This document shows positions 1 through 10,075 of a DNA stretch of 64,000 nucleotides, piece after piece. The notes beneath the pieces were generated by a model, which searched no databases, was not told the DNA's origin, and saw nothing but the letters and a program-made list of their open reading frames with translations. Source of the DNA: SPDF01 sp963699825 (GTDB lineage: Bacteria > Gemmatimonadota > Gemmatimonadetes > Gemmatimonadales > GWC2-71-9); contig CAVOVI010000013.1 in assembly GCA_963699825.1 (NCBI GenBank), forward strand, positions 186,001-250,000, given 5' to 3'. A program made the position numbers and the translations under genes. How positions within the stretch are numbered: the stretch's first letter is position 1; every line of letters begins with the position of its first letter.

Positions 1-814
1 CTCGCCGCCGGTGCTGGCGGCGGGCTGTACGTCCACTTCCTCCCACTCGTTCTGTCCCACGTCGGCGATATAGAGGTCGCCGGTGGCGCGGTCAAAGCTA
101 AAGCGCCAGGGATTGCGGAGTCCCCAGTTCCAGAGCTCGCCGCGCATGTTCGGCTGCCCAACAAATGGGTTGCTTGGGGGGACGGTGTACGGGAGGCCAT
201 GGTCGATGTCGAGGCGCAGCAGTGAGCCGAGGAGGTCGTCCCGGTTCTGGCCGTGGCCCTGCGGGTCGCCGCCGCTGCCGCCGTCTCCGTAACCGGCGTA
301 GAGATAGCCGTCGGGACCGAAGGTCACGTGCCCGCCGTTGTGGTTTCCGTAGGGCTGGTCCACCTCGATCACGACCTGCTCCGTGGCGGGGTCGAGGACA
401 TCGGGATTCGTGCCTGTGGTGAAGGTGGCAATGCGGCTGGTTCCGCCGCCGGTGCTGCCTGCCACCGTGAAGCTCAGCACCACCCGACCATCGGTGGGAT
501 GGAATGCCATGCCGAGGAGGCCCTGTTCACTACGGGTTGTGACGCGGCCGCTGAGGTCGATGAACGGGGTGGGGAGGAGGACACCGTTCTTGATGATGCG
601 GACCTTCCCACCCTTCTCCACCACGAACAGCCGGCTCGTGTCTCCAGGCGCCGCGGTGACCAGTACGGGGAAGTCGAGGCCGGAGGCGACCTCCTCCAGG
701 TGCACGGCCACCGCAGAGGGGGGCAGGACCGTCGGCGCGGATTCGCCGGCGCAGGTGAGCCCGAGGCCCAGGAAGGCGCCGGCGAAGGTCAAGGGTACGG
801 AGGGAGCGTGACAT
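1..814 (-). CDS. PQQ-dependent sugar dehydrogenase, exported, 3' end outside window
   Basis: The product resembles soluble aldose (glucose/sorbosone-type) sugar dehydrogenases of the YliI family, periplasmic beta-propellers that oxidise sugars with PQQ. Visible family motifs, in order, are 'FVVEKGGKVRIIKNG', 'RSEQGLLGMAFHP', 'GNHNGGHVTFGPDGYLY' with a conserved His, 'GDGGSGGDPQGHGQN' and 'GLRNPWRFSFDRATGDLYI'. The last is the most diagnostic. The N-terminus is a hydrophobic leader ending near a Cys (G-L-T-C), so it is probably a lipoprotein. The ATG at 814 overlaps the end of the upstream channel gene by position. One base appears extra around 790-800: the start MSRSLRTL is in one frame and the leader LTFAGAFLG continues in another. 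The C-terminus runs off the window. I am confident of the family; the substrate cannot be told. Confidence 0.85.
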
Positions 815-3294
815 CTAGGCGGGGTCCTTCCCAGGTTCAGCGGTCCCGCGCAGTTGCGCGGCAGCGGGTGCATCGACCGTGCGGAGGTGGAGATCACGCT
901 GCGGGAACGGGATTTCGATCCCCGCGGCGACGAGCGTGTTGTTGACGGCGGTCGTGACGTCGCTTTTCATGACGAGGACCTGGCTGATGTCGGAGATCCA
1001 GAACCGCAGTTCGAAGTTCAGGGCGCTGTCACCGAATCCGGTGAAGATGGCGAGTGGCGCCGGCTCCTTCAGGATATTGGAGTACTGGGTCGGCACCTGG
1101 CGCAACAGGTCGAGGACCCGGGCCGGCTCGGTGCCGTAGGCGACGCCCACCTCGATGGTGAGCCGGCGGAGCTGGTCGGACAGGGTCCAGTTGACCACAT
1201 CATTGGAGATGAGCGAGGCGTTCGGGACGATCACCTCCGCGCCATCGTAGGTGCGGATGATGCTCGCGCGGAAGCCGATGCGCCGAACTTCGCCGTTGAG
1301 GTTCTCGCCGGCAGGGGTCTGGACCTGGATGATGTCGCCTTCCCGGATCGGGCGTTCGAAGGCGAGAATGAGGCCCGCCACGAAATTGCTGACGATGGTC
1401 TGGAGCCCGAACCCGACGCCGACGCCGAGGGCACCACCCAGGATGGTCAGTTGGGTGAGTTCGAGGCCGGCCACAGCGAGCGCGAAGACAAACCCCATCG
1501 CAATCAGCGTGTACCGGGTGAGGCGTGCGATGACGCTGGGAAGCCCCTTCGGCATATCGAGTCGGGAGAGCACGTCCATCTCCAGCACGCTGGAAATGGC
1601 GCGACTGATCATGATGCTCGCCCAGACGGTCGTGATGAACAGAAGGACCCCGCCCAGGGAGATGTGCAGCTCACCCAGCGTGAGAGACGCACTCAAGGCG
1701 CCCTGCAGGAACGTCCAGATGGGGTCCATCACGTCGAAGACCATCAGCGTGATCACGACCCACATGAGCACCGATACAAAGGTGACGAGCCGGAGCCCGT
1801 CCCGCACCAGCTTGTCCTTCTGGTCGGTCACGAATCGCGATGTCCCTGCGGCTTCGGAGCGGGTCACGACGATGAGGATGCCGTCGAAGATCTGCACGGC
1901 GGCCAGGACGACGAGCAGGAGGTAGGCGCTCGTCACCGTGCCGCCGGTGAGGAAGAAGGCGAGCGAGGTGTTGCCGATGATGTTGGACCCCGCGGCGACG
2001 ATGAGCGTCGCCGCCGAGAGGCGTGCCCCGAAGCGCGCGGCGGTGGCGTACCCGTTCGACCCCAGCGCCTCCAGCTGCGCCCCCTTGCGGAGCAGCCGAA
2101 GGAGGATCACGGCCCCCACGATCGCGATCGCCAGGCTGCCCGCCCGCTGCCAGACCGCTCCGGTCACAGGAGGGCGCCAAGTCGCTGCACGGCAAAGAGG
2201 AGCTGCCCATGCGGCGGCAGGTCGGGTCAGGGTGGGCGGGAGAAAGGCCGGCAGCAGACTCAGCAACGCCGGGACGCCGGCCAGCATCGAGAGGTCGTAG
2301 ACGGACAGGGGTGCGCGGGGATAGAGAAAGAGTCCGGCGACGGTGACGATGAGCCAGGCGCCAGCCGCCGGATGGTCGAGGATGCGGCGTGCCGCTGCTG
2401 CCGGGTGTTCTGCCGTATGCCGATCGAGCTTGCGGCGGAACCAGAGACGGCGAACAGGACGCCGAGGGTGGACGCCAGGTGGAACGTAGATCGGCAGCCG
2501 GTACGCCTCGTGGAAGTACCTGAGCTCGCGCCGCGTCTGCGCCGCGCCCGCTCGAACATCGGGACGCAGGTCCCGAGTGGTATCCGCGCGGGCCAGCGCC
2601 TTCCACAGGGGCGGCGCATCCAGGCTGAAGAGATCGCGGCGCATGGAGGCCAACTGCTCCGTGCTCTGGTCATCCACCTGTTGCAGCAGGCCGATCGTGC
2701 GAGTGATCTGGGACTGCAGCCTGACCATCCTCGACGATTCGCGCTTCGACGGTGTCTTGGAGGACCCGATTGCGCTGGAGGATGTTGTCCACCAACTCCG
2801 TCACATCGGGCGGGGCGTTCGCTTTCGTCGCCTCGGCTCGTGTCAGTCGCCAGGTCGTGTCCCGGCGAATCAGTTCGGTCTGGATGACCGCCATCGCGTC
2901 GGTGCGGTTGGCGATGCCCTGCTGCCAGCCGCGCATCTGTTCGAGCCGCCGGCTCCATTCGTTGTGCAGGTCGGTGAGCGAGCGCTTGGTGAGCGTGCTC
3001 CTGTCCCTGACGCTTCTGCGACTCCAGGACGGTGCTGATGGTGTCCCGGGCAGCGGCATAGTCGGTGGCGATGCGCGCGATCGATCGATTCGGGGGAAGC
3101 GCCTGCCAGATCTCATCGAGGCGGGCCTCGGTGGCCGCGGCCCGGGTGGGAATCTGGGGTACGGGCACGGCGGCCGGCGGAAGCGTGTCGGCGGCAGGCT
3201 TCGGGGGGGCCTTGGCGGACGGTATGGTCTGGGCGGCTACCGGGGCGGCGAGCGCCAGCAGGAGCAGGGTATAAGCGAATGAGGAGTGGCGCAT
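815..3294 (-). CDS. MscS-family mechanosensitive channel with large periplasmic N-terminal domain (frame broken twice)
   Basis: Inner-membrane small-conductance mechanosensitive channel of the long type (about 826 residues once joined; E. coli MscS is 286). ATG at 3294 gives a clean signal peptide ending in VAAQ. It is followed by a polar, helix-rich periplasmic region, several hydrophobic segments, then the MscS pore and beta domain. Pore hallmark: 'GALGVGVGFGLQTIVSNFVAG', with the next helix 'LILAFERPIREGDIIQV'. The downstream beta-domain signature is 'RASIIRTYDGAEVIVPNASL'. The last 637 residues (stop at 815) are intact. The N-terminal part needs two single-base shifts, near 3000-3020 and near 2725-2745, where predicted protein continuity jumps frames. 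The same kind of break recurs in neighbouring genes, so I read this as one gene with assembly indels. Role: probably release of solutes on hypo-osmotic shock. Confidence 0.85.
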
Positions 3295-3361
3295 CCGGCT
3301 CTCGGCAGAGGGAGTTGGCGTCTCTCCAAGATACGCGCGCCGCTCCGGAGCGGCACCCCGG

Positions 3362-6300
3362 TCAGGTGCCGAGCCGCGCCAGCATCCGCTCCACCCGCTC
3401 GAGGTGGGTGACGGTGACCGTGATGGCGCCGAACTCCTCCTCCACCTTTCCGCGGATGAGGAAGGGCCCCTGGTCGAACAGCACGTGCCCTCGTGTCCGG
3501 TACACCTCGGGAAAGAGCACCGCCTCGACCAACCCGTCACCATCGTCGAAGGTGGCGAACTGCATCGGCTCGTCGGTGACGGTGTGCACCGGTTTGGCCG
3601 TGGTCAGCATCCCCGCCAGGATGACGCTCTGGCCGATGTGCTTCGGCAGGTCGGGGCTCCTCACCAGCCGGAAGCGCCGCAGCCGTTCGCTGTACAGCGC
3701 CATCGGATGGCTCTCCGTGAGGAAGCCGAGGGCGGAGTACTGGTCGCGGCGACGGCGCTCCGCTGGGTAGTCGGGGAGGCGGGGCAGGGAGGCAGCGAGG
3801 CTGGGAGGCAGTAGGTCAACGGCCTCCCTGCCACCCGGCCGCCCGGCCTCCCTGTCCACCATCCACAACATCATCGGCCGGGTCATCCCGTTGGCGATGC
3901 TGTCGCAGGCACCGGCCTTGACGAGGGTACGGAGGTCGTCGTGCGACAGGCGCGCGCGAACGCGGAGATCGGAGAGGTCTCGATACGGCTTGCCCCGCTG
4001 TTCAACCTCACCCCCTGTCCCCCTCTCCATGATATGGAGAGGGGGGACGATCGCGCCGCGCGCCGATGTGATCGCTTCGGCGCCATGCGCTGACAGCCCC
4101 GTGATGAATTGGAAGCCGATCCGCAGTTCGCGGCCGTTGCCCGTACTGCGGATATCACTGGCGTTCACGTCCGGCGGCAGGATGGTGATCCCCATCCGCC
4201 GCGCCTCGGCCACATAGGCGAACGGATGATAGAAACCGCCGCCGTTGGCGAGCACCGCCGCCATGAATTCCGCGGGGTAATTGGCGCGGAGGTAACAGGC
4301 CTGCTGCGCCACCTGGATATAGGACGCCGAGTGCCCCTTGCAGAAGCTGTAGCCGGAAAAGGACATCACCATCTGCCAGACCTGCTCGGTGACGGCGTCG
4401 TCCCGGCCGAGGGAACGGGCGCCGCGGAGAAACTCCTGCGCGTACGACGCCAGCAGCTTGGCGGGCCGCTTCTTCTGCAGCGACTTCCGGAGCCCGTCGG
4501 CGTCGGCCAGCGACATTCCGGCATACGCCTGGCAGACGTGCACCACGTCCTCCTGGTACACCATGATGCCGAAGGTCTCGGCCAGGGTGTCGCGCAGCAC
4601 CGGGTGGAGCGGCTCGTAGGGCTCGCCGTGCAGGCGCGAGAGGTACTGCCGGATGAAGCGGTTCGACGCGGGGCGGATGATGCTGGTGTTGAGCACCAGG
4701 AGTTCGAAGCTGTCGGCGCGGGACTTGGCGCAGAGCTGCCGCGACGCGGGGCTCTCGGTGTAGAAGACCCCCATCGTCTGCCCGGTGCGGAAGAGCGCCT
4801 TGGTGGCAGGGTCGTCTCCGGCCTCGTGCGAGGTGTAGTCGATCCGGCGGCCGGTGTTCTCATGCACGGCGCTGATGGCGTCGCGGATGACGGCCAGCGA
4901 GCGGTTGCCAAGAAGATCGATCTTGACGAGGCCCGCGTCCTCCGCGCCGTCCTTCTCGAACTGGATGACGGGGACGGTCAGCTCCGGTGCGCCATCGAGC
5001 TTCTTGACCGCGCGCTCCAGCGGCACGTGATCGGTCAGCGCCGTCGGCACGATGACGACACCGCCCGGATGCAACGACAGATGCCTGGGCACACCGACCA
5101 GCGGTTCCGCTTCGCGCGCGAAGCCCTGCCATGCCTTCGGCAGGTCGAGTCCCTGGAAGTTGGGATGGGTGGCGAGGAGGCTGTCGAGCGGCTCCCCCTC
5201 GTGGTACCAGGGAATGCGCCGGGTCACCTCGCGGATTTCACCGGCGGGGCGGCCGTGCACCTTGGCCACCTCGCGCAGCGCGCCGCGGAGTCGGAAGCAG
5301 TTGTGGTTGGCCACCATCGCCGCGCGGGGAAAGGGATAGCGACGGAAGACATACGCCAGGACCCGGTCTCGCTCATCCCAGGGGAAATCGAGGTCGATGT
5401 CCGGCGGGTCGGTGCGCGCCGGGTTGAGGAATCGCTCGAAGAGCAGCCCGGCACCGAGGGGCTCCACGTGGGTGATGCCGAGGCAGTAGCTCACCACCGA
5501 ATTGGCGACGGAGCCGCGGCCGCAATGGGTGGGGCCGTGGGCGACGATGTCGTGCACCACGAGGAAGTAGTCCGCAAAGCCCTTTCATGCCGATGATGGC
5601 GAGTTCGTGCTCCAGTCGGTCGCGGGTGACGGGCGCCACCGTGCCGTAACGCCGTTCGGCACCGGTATAGGCGAGCGCGCGGAGCTGTTCGAAGGCGTCG
5701 GTACGGTCGGTCATCCGCGGCGGCACGACTCGGCCGAGTGGAATGCGCCAGCGGCAGCGGTCGGCAATGTCCTCCGCGGCGGTGAGCGCCTCGGGGCAAT
5801 CGGGAAAAGCGTGGGAGAGGTCGGCGGCTTGGCGGAGCCAGCGCCGACGGCGGGGAGCAGGGCGGCAGCGGGGCAGGGGGGCGGTGCTGCCTCCAACGCC
5901 GTCAGTGTCGTGTTCTGGCCGATGGCGACCAGCAGCCGATGGCGGGCCCAGTCTTCCGGGTTGGCGAAGGCGACGGCGTTGGTGGCCACGGCGGGCAGGC
6001 CCAGTCCGCCGCGCGGCGGCCAGCACGCCGTGCCGTTCCCGGCCCGGCACCAGCTCGGCGTAGAGGTCGGTGGGACCGCTCAGCGCGCGGACCTGCTCGA
6101 GGAACGAAATCGAGCGCGAGAGAAGGATCAGGCCGTTCCTTTCATGGGCAACAATGTCTGCCAACGACCCTGCCTCCCTGCCGCCCTGCCTCCCGGCCTC
6201 TCCTCCATCCCAGTGGATCTGCGTTATTGCCCTGCACAGCGCTCCCCAGCCCTGTTCATCCGTTGCCAGCGCGATCGCTTCCTGGTCGTCGAGCAGCAGA

Positions 6301-6503
6301 TGCGCGCCGAGGATGGGGCGGATGCCCGCCGACTCGGCGGCCTGCTGGAACTCCACCGCGCCGTACACGCCGTTGGTGTCGGTGCAGGCGAGGGTGCGGA
6401 AGCCGCGCGCGATCGCGGCCTCGACCAGTGCCGCCGGGCTGGAGGCGCCGAAGCCGAAGGAGAAGTGGGTGTGGACGTGCAGGTGGGAAAAGGGCGGTGG
6501 CAC
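3362..6503 (-). CDS. dnaE2: Error-prone DNA polymerase III alpha subunit DnaE2 (ImuC); frame broken about three times
   Basis: Translesion C-family polymerase, the catalytic partner of ImuB in the bacterial mutasome. Joined length is about 1046 residues, the usual size for DnaE2. GTG start at 6503, preceded by AGGA. The PHP domain begins 'HLHVHTHFSFGFGASSP', the DnaE2 version of this motif. The palm catalytic motif 'PPDIDLDFPWDERD' carries the metal-binding aspartates. Then come 'GRGSVANSVVSYCLGIT' and the C-terminal OB-fold region ending 'TVTHLERVERMLARLGT'. Frames shift near 5998-6010, within 5835-5905 and near 5585; the last 732 residues are intact. Two stretches rich in Gly-Arg-Glu-Ala (near 3775-3855 and 6165-6215) and one palindrome (4017-4048) look like low-complexity insertions in surface loops. 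A promoter lies directly upstream. The intact half is certain; the rest follows from family continuity. Confidence 0.9.
4017..4048. repeat. Palindromic element inside dnaE2 coding sequence
   Basis: A 12-bp perfect inverted repeat, CCCCCTCTCCAT (4019-4030) and ATGGAGAGGGGG (4034-4045), with a 3-base loop. It extends two more pairs on each side past a single bulged base. It is read in frame in dnaE2 as part of an extra loop (around 'PPLHIMERGTGG') just before the helix-hairpin region, where relatives usually have no insertion. It looks like a REP-type palindrome that has landed in a tolerant loop. Confidence 0.7.
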
Positions 6504-6550
6504 GGTACGTCCTGTGGCACGGTGGAGCGACGGCGTATCCTGCGACCTCC

Positions 6551-6578
6551 ATTATACCCGAATAAACACCGAAGTCAA
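6551..6578 (-). promoter_or_regulatory. Sigma70-type promoter of dnaE2
   Basis: Reading the minus strand, TTGACT (6578-6573) is followed after 16 bases by a perfect TATAAT (6556-6551). Transcription would start about 40 bases before the GTG at 6503. The spacer holds two TTCGG repeats in direct orientation, which could be a regulator site. This is the best consensus promoter in the window. Confidence 0.75.
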
Positions 6579-6607
6579 TAGGGCTGGCTGCCCCCCTGAA
6601 ATGACGA

Positions 6608-6636
6608 AGGGCCTGGAGCACGCCGCCCCAGGCCCT
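6608..6636 (-). terminator. Hairpin terminator after the outer-membrane protein gene
   Basis: A perfect 9-bp stem, AGGGCCTGG with CCAGGCCCT, and an 11-base loop lie 26 bases beyond the stop at 6662. The following minus-strand sequence is only weakly T-rich. It separates the outer-membrane protein gene from the dnaE2 promoter. Confidence 0.6.
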
Positions 6637-6661
6637 GTCCGCGCCGGCTGCCGGCGAGTGT

Positions 6662-7132
6662 CTAGAGACCCACCGTGAGCAGGATACGGAAATCGGGCAC
6701 GTCACCGATCCCGATGCGTCCCTCGATGGCGCTTTCATGGCCCTTGAACAACGGTACGTTCACTCCGGCGACGATGGTGCCGCCGAAATAGGTATCGCTC
6801 GCGAAGACCAGGGTCGGCGCGGCGCCGCCATAGAAGCCGAAGTTCGAGTCTTCCACCTTCAGGCGGACCAGGAAGTCCACGTTGATGTCAAAGGTCGTGT
6901 CGTCGCCGAAGCCGACCTGCGCCACGGGCGAGACGCGAAAAATGCCGGCGCTCTTGCCGAAGGTCATGCTCGCGCCGACGACGAACTGTCCCGGATCGAA
7001 TCCTGCGCCCCCTCGAACACCGAAACTGCTCCCGGCCTGCGACGAACCGCTCGATGATTGTGCCGCCGCGACCGACGCCGAGGCCGCGATGAATAGGGCG
7101 GTGGTCACGAGGGTGCGCTGGACGATCCGCAT
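6662..7132 (-). CDS. Small secreted outer-membrane beta-barrel-like protein
   Basis: A 156-residue protein with a Sec signal peptide ending in VAAAQ. A Ser/Gly-rich linker follows, then alternating short hydrophobic and polar stretches with many aromatics and glycines ('GAGFDPGQFVVGASMTFG', 'FYGGAAPTLVFASDTYFG'). The pattern resembles an 8-strand outer-membrane barrel of the OmpA/W type, but it is short for one. I recognise no named family. It sits alone between the tag gene and dnaE2 and has its own terminator. Function unknown. Confidence 0.7.
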   Translation of the reverse strand: MRIVQRTLVTTALFIAASASVAAAQSSSGSSQAGSSFGVRGGAGFDPGQFVVGASMTFGKSAGIFRVSPVAQVGFGDDTTFDINVDFLVRLKVEDSNFGFYGGAAPTLVFASDTYFGGTIVAGVNVPLFKGHESAIEGRIGIGDVPDFRILLTVGL

Positions 7133-7211
7133 GGGGTCTCCGTGTTTTGTGTCAGAGTAGGTGCCGCGCTCCGAATTCTATACGGGCTCAACGCTTCAAC
7201 AAAGGGCCCGG

Positions 7212-7763
7212 TCATTTCTCCGTCCTTGCGCGCTTCCACGGCGGGTTCAGCTTCAGAATCCGCTTGTACGCCGGACAGTCCGGTGTGTGTGCACCAGGGA
7301 GGTATCCGGTGCTGAGGAGGAACTCGCCGGTGATTTCGCCGCCGGTGAACCGGAAGGTCTGCTTGAAGAGCGTGACCCACTCCTCCTTGGGGAGCGGATG
7401 GTGCGCATCGAGCCAGGCGGCAAAGCCGCCGTGGGACTTCCGGAGCGCGAGCACTTGTCGTGCGTTGTGGATGGCGGCCGCGACCTTGAGGCGGTTGCGG
7501 ATGATGCCGGTATCGGCCAGCAGGCGGGCGGTATCGCGCGCGCCGTAGCGGGACACCGTCTCGACGTCGAAGCCGCCGTAGGCCCGCCTGAACGCGTCGC
7601 GCTTTTTGAGAATGGTGAGCCAGCTGAGGCCAGCCTGGTTGATTTCCAGGATCAGCCGTTCGAAGAGCGCCGACTCGTCGGTGAGCGGAACGCCGTACTC
7701 GGTGTCGTGGTAGGGGCCGTGCCATTCATGGCCCGGTGCTACGTCGCAGTACGTCGTGCCCAT
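7212..7763 (-). CDS. tag: DNA-3-methyladenine glycosylase I
   Basis: Base-excision repair enzyme that removes 3-methyladenine from alkylated DNA; cytoplasmic. The 183 residues match the family's usual 185-195. I chose the ATG at 7763 because the Tag N-terminus ('TTYCDVAPGHEWHGPYHDTEYGVP') starts right there. Upstream codons read only as non-conserved sequence. The helix-hairpin-helix core 'EINQAGLSWLTILKKRDAFRRAY' is typical. The four zinc ligands are all present: Cys6 and His near residue 18 at the N-terminus, and His and Cys in 'GAHTPDC' at the C-terminus. It lies downstream of the ImuB-like gene on the same strand, which fits a DNA-damage role for the whole group. Confidence 0.93.
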   Translation of the reverse strand: MGTTYCDVAPGHEWHGPYHDTEYGVPLTDESALFERLILEINQAGLSWLTILKKRDAFRRAYGGFDVETVSRYGARDTARLLADTGIIRNRLKVAAAIHNARQVLALRKSHGGFAAWLDAHHPLPKEEWVTLFKQTFRFTGGEITGEFLLSTGYLPGAHTPDCPAYKRILKLNPPWKRARTEK

Positions 7764-7921
7764 GTCCTGTCCCTTTGTGATCGGTCGGTCGGGGTCGTCG
7801 GCTCCGGCGGGTGGGGTCGGCCTCACGCCCACCCCAGCGCACGAGAACGCCACCATTTCGTGCTGCAGGATCGGACCACGCCTTTGCCGTTCCCCTCGCG
7901 ATGCCTGGCGCACCCCAACGA

Positions 7922-9082
7922 CTACGAATCTGGTCGATGGCGTCCTGAATCACGACTTCCTGTTCTTCTTCCCCGCTTCCCCGCTTCCCCGCTTTCCCAC
8001 CACTCACGCCTGTCCCACAAGTCTATCTGCACGTCCATCTCCACCAACTGTTCCGCCGCGAGGGCCACGGTACGGACGGCGATGCGTTTGGTGTTGGCCA
8101 GGGTGAAGGCGCGGCGCGCGGCGTCGAGGAGTGCCACGTCGAGCGCGGCGCCGGGCAGGGTCACGATGCGGCCGCTGGTGCTGTAGTCGGCGTAGGCCAG
8201 GTCGAGGCGGAGCCGGCGGGTGACGAGGTGCCGGGTCCGGAGCCTGGTGCCGAGCCGTTCGGTGAGCCGGCGCAGGAGGGCGAAGAGCACGCCGAGGTCG
8301 TTGGTGTCGGTGGCCAGGGTATGGGCGGCGCGGAACTCCCGCCGGATGGCGGGGGGGAGCACGGGGCGTGGATCGATGCCGCGCGCCTTGGCGTGGAGTT
8401 CGGCGCCGGCGCGGCCGAAGACCTGGCCGAGGGCGGGGGCGCCGACCGCGGCGACCTCGCCGATGAGTTCGAGCTGGTAGTCGTCGAGCCGTTCGCGGAT
8501 CCGCTCGGACACATCGGGGAGCAGCGTCACCCGATGGGGTGAGAGGAAGGCGGCCTCGCCGCCTTCGGGCACGGGGACGACGGCATCACGACTGCCGCTG
8601 CGGTCGGCGTCGCGCTGCCCGGCGGCGACGGTGGTCACCAGCTTGTTGGCACCGACCCCGACGGTGACGGGAAGGCGGATGCCGTTGCGTGCCTCGCGAT
8701 GGATGCGGAGCGCCACGTCCACCGGCGGACCGAAGAGGGCGCCGGTGCCGCTCACGTCGAGGTAGGCGTGGCCGTAGCCGCGTGGTTCGATGACCGGCGC
8801 GTAGCGGCGAAAGATGTCGTGCAGCGCCGCGGAGGCGCGGGCGTAGAGCCTCGGGTTGGGCGGCAGGAGCGTCAGGTCGGGGCAGCGCTTCTGCGCCTGG
8901 CGCACCGGCATGCCGCGGGTGATGCCGGCGGCGTGCGCTTCGGGAGAAAGCGCGAGCACGGTGGCGCGGTCGGCGCCGGGCGCGGCCACCGCGACGGGGC
9001 GCCCGCGGAGGGCGGGAGCCACGAGCGCCTCCACGGTGGTGCAGAACGCTGGAGGGTCGATGAAGAGGACGGCGCGGGTCAC
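7922..9082 (-). CDS. imuB: ImuB-like Y-family DNA polymerase lacking catalytic carboxylates
   Basis: A 386-residue Y-family polymerase fold with palm, fingers, thumb and little finger. Family landmarks are 'LRGRPVAVAA', 'GITRGMPVRQAQKRCPDL', 'AYLDVSGTGALFG', 'TVGVGANKLVTTVAA' and the helix-hairpin-helix around 'LIGEVAAVGAPALGQVFG'. In active enzymes the first motif is DMDAF and the third is S-D-E-A-Y. Here these read D-P-P-A-F and G-Y-G-H-A-Y, so the paired acidic residues of motif III are gone. This is the mark of ImuB, a non-catalytic scaffold that brings DnaE2 to the clamp. DnaE2 is encoded 1.4 kb away on the same strand. The ATG overlaps the stop of the radical SAM gene by 4 bases, so the two are translationally coupled. 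I did not find an ImuA. Inactivity is inferred from the missing residues. Confidence 0.85.
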   Translation of the reverse strand: MTRAVLFIDPPAFCTTVEALVAPALRGRPVAVAAPGADRATVLALSPEAHAAGITRGMPVRQAQKRCPDLTLLPPNPRLYARASAALHDIFRRYAPVIEPRGYGHAYLDVSGTGALFGPPVDVALRIHREARNGIRLPVTVGVGANKLVTTVAAGQRDADRSGSRDAVVPVPEGGEAAFLSPHRVTLLPDVSERIRERLDDYQLELIGEVAAVGAPALGQVFGRAGAELHAKARGIDPRPVLPPAIRREFRAAHTLATDTNDLGVLFALLRRLTERLGTRLRTRHLVTRRLRLDLAYADYSTSGRIVTLPGAALDVALLDAARRAFTLANTKRIAVRTVALAAEQLVEMDVQIDLWDRREWWESGEAGKRGRRTGSRDSGRHRPDS

Positions 9083-10029
9083 AGCCCTTTGCCTCCTGCG
9101 AGCCCGAGTTCCTGACGGATGGCGTCGAGGCGCCGGGCGAGCGCGGTCGTGTAGTCCTTGCCCGCCGATTGCCGGTGCCCGTAGCGGCGGGCGTAGCGCG
9201 CGGCGAGGTCGGGAAACTCGCGGGCCAGGTGCGGAAGGAAGTGGCGCCGCGCCGCGGGGCCGAGTCGGAGCGCCTCCCCGGCGACGCGACGGGCACCAGC
9301 TTCCTTCGCCGCGCGGAAGAGCGCGGTCAGTTGTTTCCGGCTGTCGGTCACGCCGGGAATGATGGGGGCCACGAGGAGGCCGACGTCGAGGCCAGCGGCG
9401 GCCAGGCGGCTGAGCGCGCGGAGCCGGGCATGCGGGGCGGGGGAGCGGGCCTCGATCCGCCGCACCAGCCGTCCCTCGAGGGCGGCGAGCGAGATATGGA
9501 TGCTCACGGTGTGTCGTTCAGCCAGCTGTACCAGGAGGTCGATGTCCCGGGTGATCAGCGGTGACTTGGTGATGACGCCGAGGTGAAGCCCGCGGTGCGG
9601 GAGGAGCGTCTCGAGCAGCCCGCGCGTGATGCGGAACCGCCGTTCGGCGGGCTGATAGGGATCGGTGGCGGTGCCGATGACGATGGGTGCGCCATCAATA
9701 CGAGCCGGATCGAGCGTGCGCAGGAAAATCTGTGGCGCGTTGGTCTTGACGAGGATGCGCTTTTCGAATGCGTCGTCCTCAGTCCTCTGCTCCCCGGCCC
9801 TCTCGCCCGCTCCATGGTCCAGCGGTGCGTATCCCGCGCATAGCAATAGGTGCAGCCGAATTCGCAGCCGATATAGGGATTGACCGACCAGAACGGCATG
9901 TGGGTCGCCGCGGGGCTGTTGAGCACGGAGCGGGTCGGCACGGCTTCGAAGGTGGTCTCGCGCCCAGGCGGCGTGCGCGAGGATTGGCAGGGGGGCCGGG
10001 TGGCCGGGGGGCAGGAGGGAGAGCTGCAT
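9079..10029 (-). CDS. Radical SAM protein of the Rv2578c/PA0069 family (frame broken twice)
   Basis: Iron-sulfur radical S-adenosylmethionine enzyme related to spore photoproduct lyase. The cluster motif is clear: 'NPYIGCEFGCTYCYARDTHRW' (CxxxCxxC). It is preceded by the family's 'PTRSVLNSPAATHMPFWSV' and followed by 'ILVKTNAPQIFLRTLDP', 'VIGTATDPYQPAERRFRITR', 'HISLAALEGRLVRRIEARSP' and 'VAPIIPGVTD'. ATG at 10029 gives about 316 residues after joining. Frames jump near 9955-9965 and near 9785-9815. It is the first gene of a coupled pair with the ImuB-like gene. The family's substrate is not known to me; its position in a lesion-bypass operon makes a role in DNA damage handling plausible, as inference only. 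Confidence 0.85.
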   Translation of the reverse strand: MQLSLLPPGHPAPLPILAHAAWARDHLRSRADPLRAQQPRGDPHAVLVGQSLYRLRIRLHLLLCAGYAPLDHGAGERAGEQRTEDDAFEKRILVKTNAPQIFLRTLDPARIDGAPIVIGTATDPYQPAERRFRITRGLLETLLPHRGLHLGVITKSPLITRDIDLLVQLAERHTVSIHISLAALEGRLVRRIEARSPAPHARLRALSRLAAAGLDVGLLVAPIIPGVTDSRKQLTALFRAAKEAGARRVAGEALRLGPAARRHFLPHLAREFPDLAARYARRYGHRQSAGKDYTTALARRLDAIRQELGLAGGKGL

Positions 10030-10075
10030 TTTCTGCGGCCTCCCCGCCTCCCCGCGCCTCCCTGCCCCGCCGTCA

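Noticed and set aside
854..2887. 677-codon plus-strand frame opposite the MscS gene
   Set aside because: No recognisable domain. The minus strand carries the clear channel motifs in the same bases.
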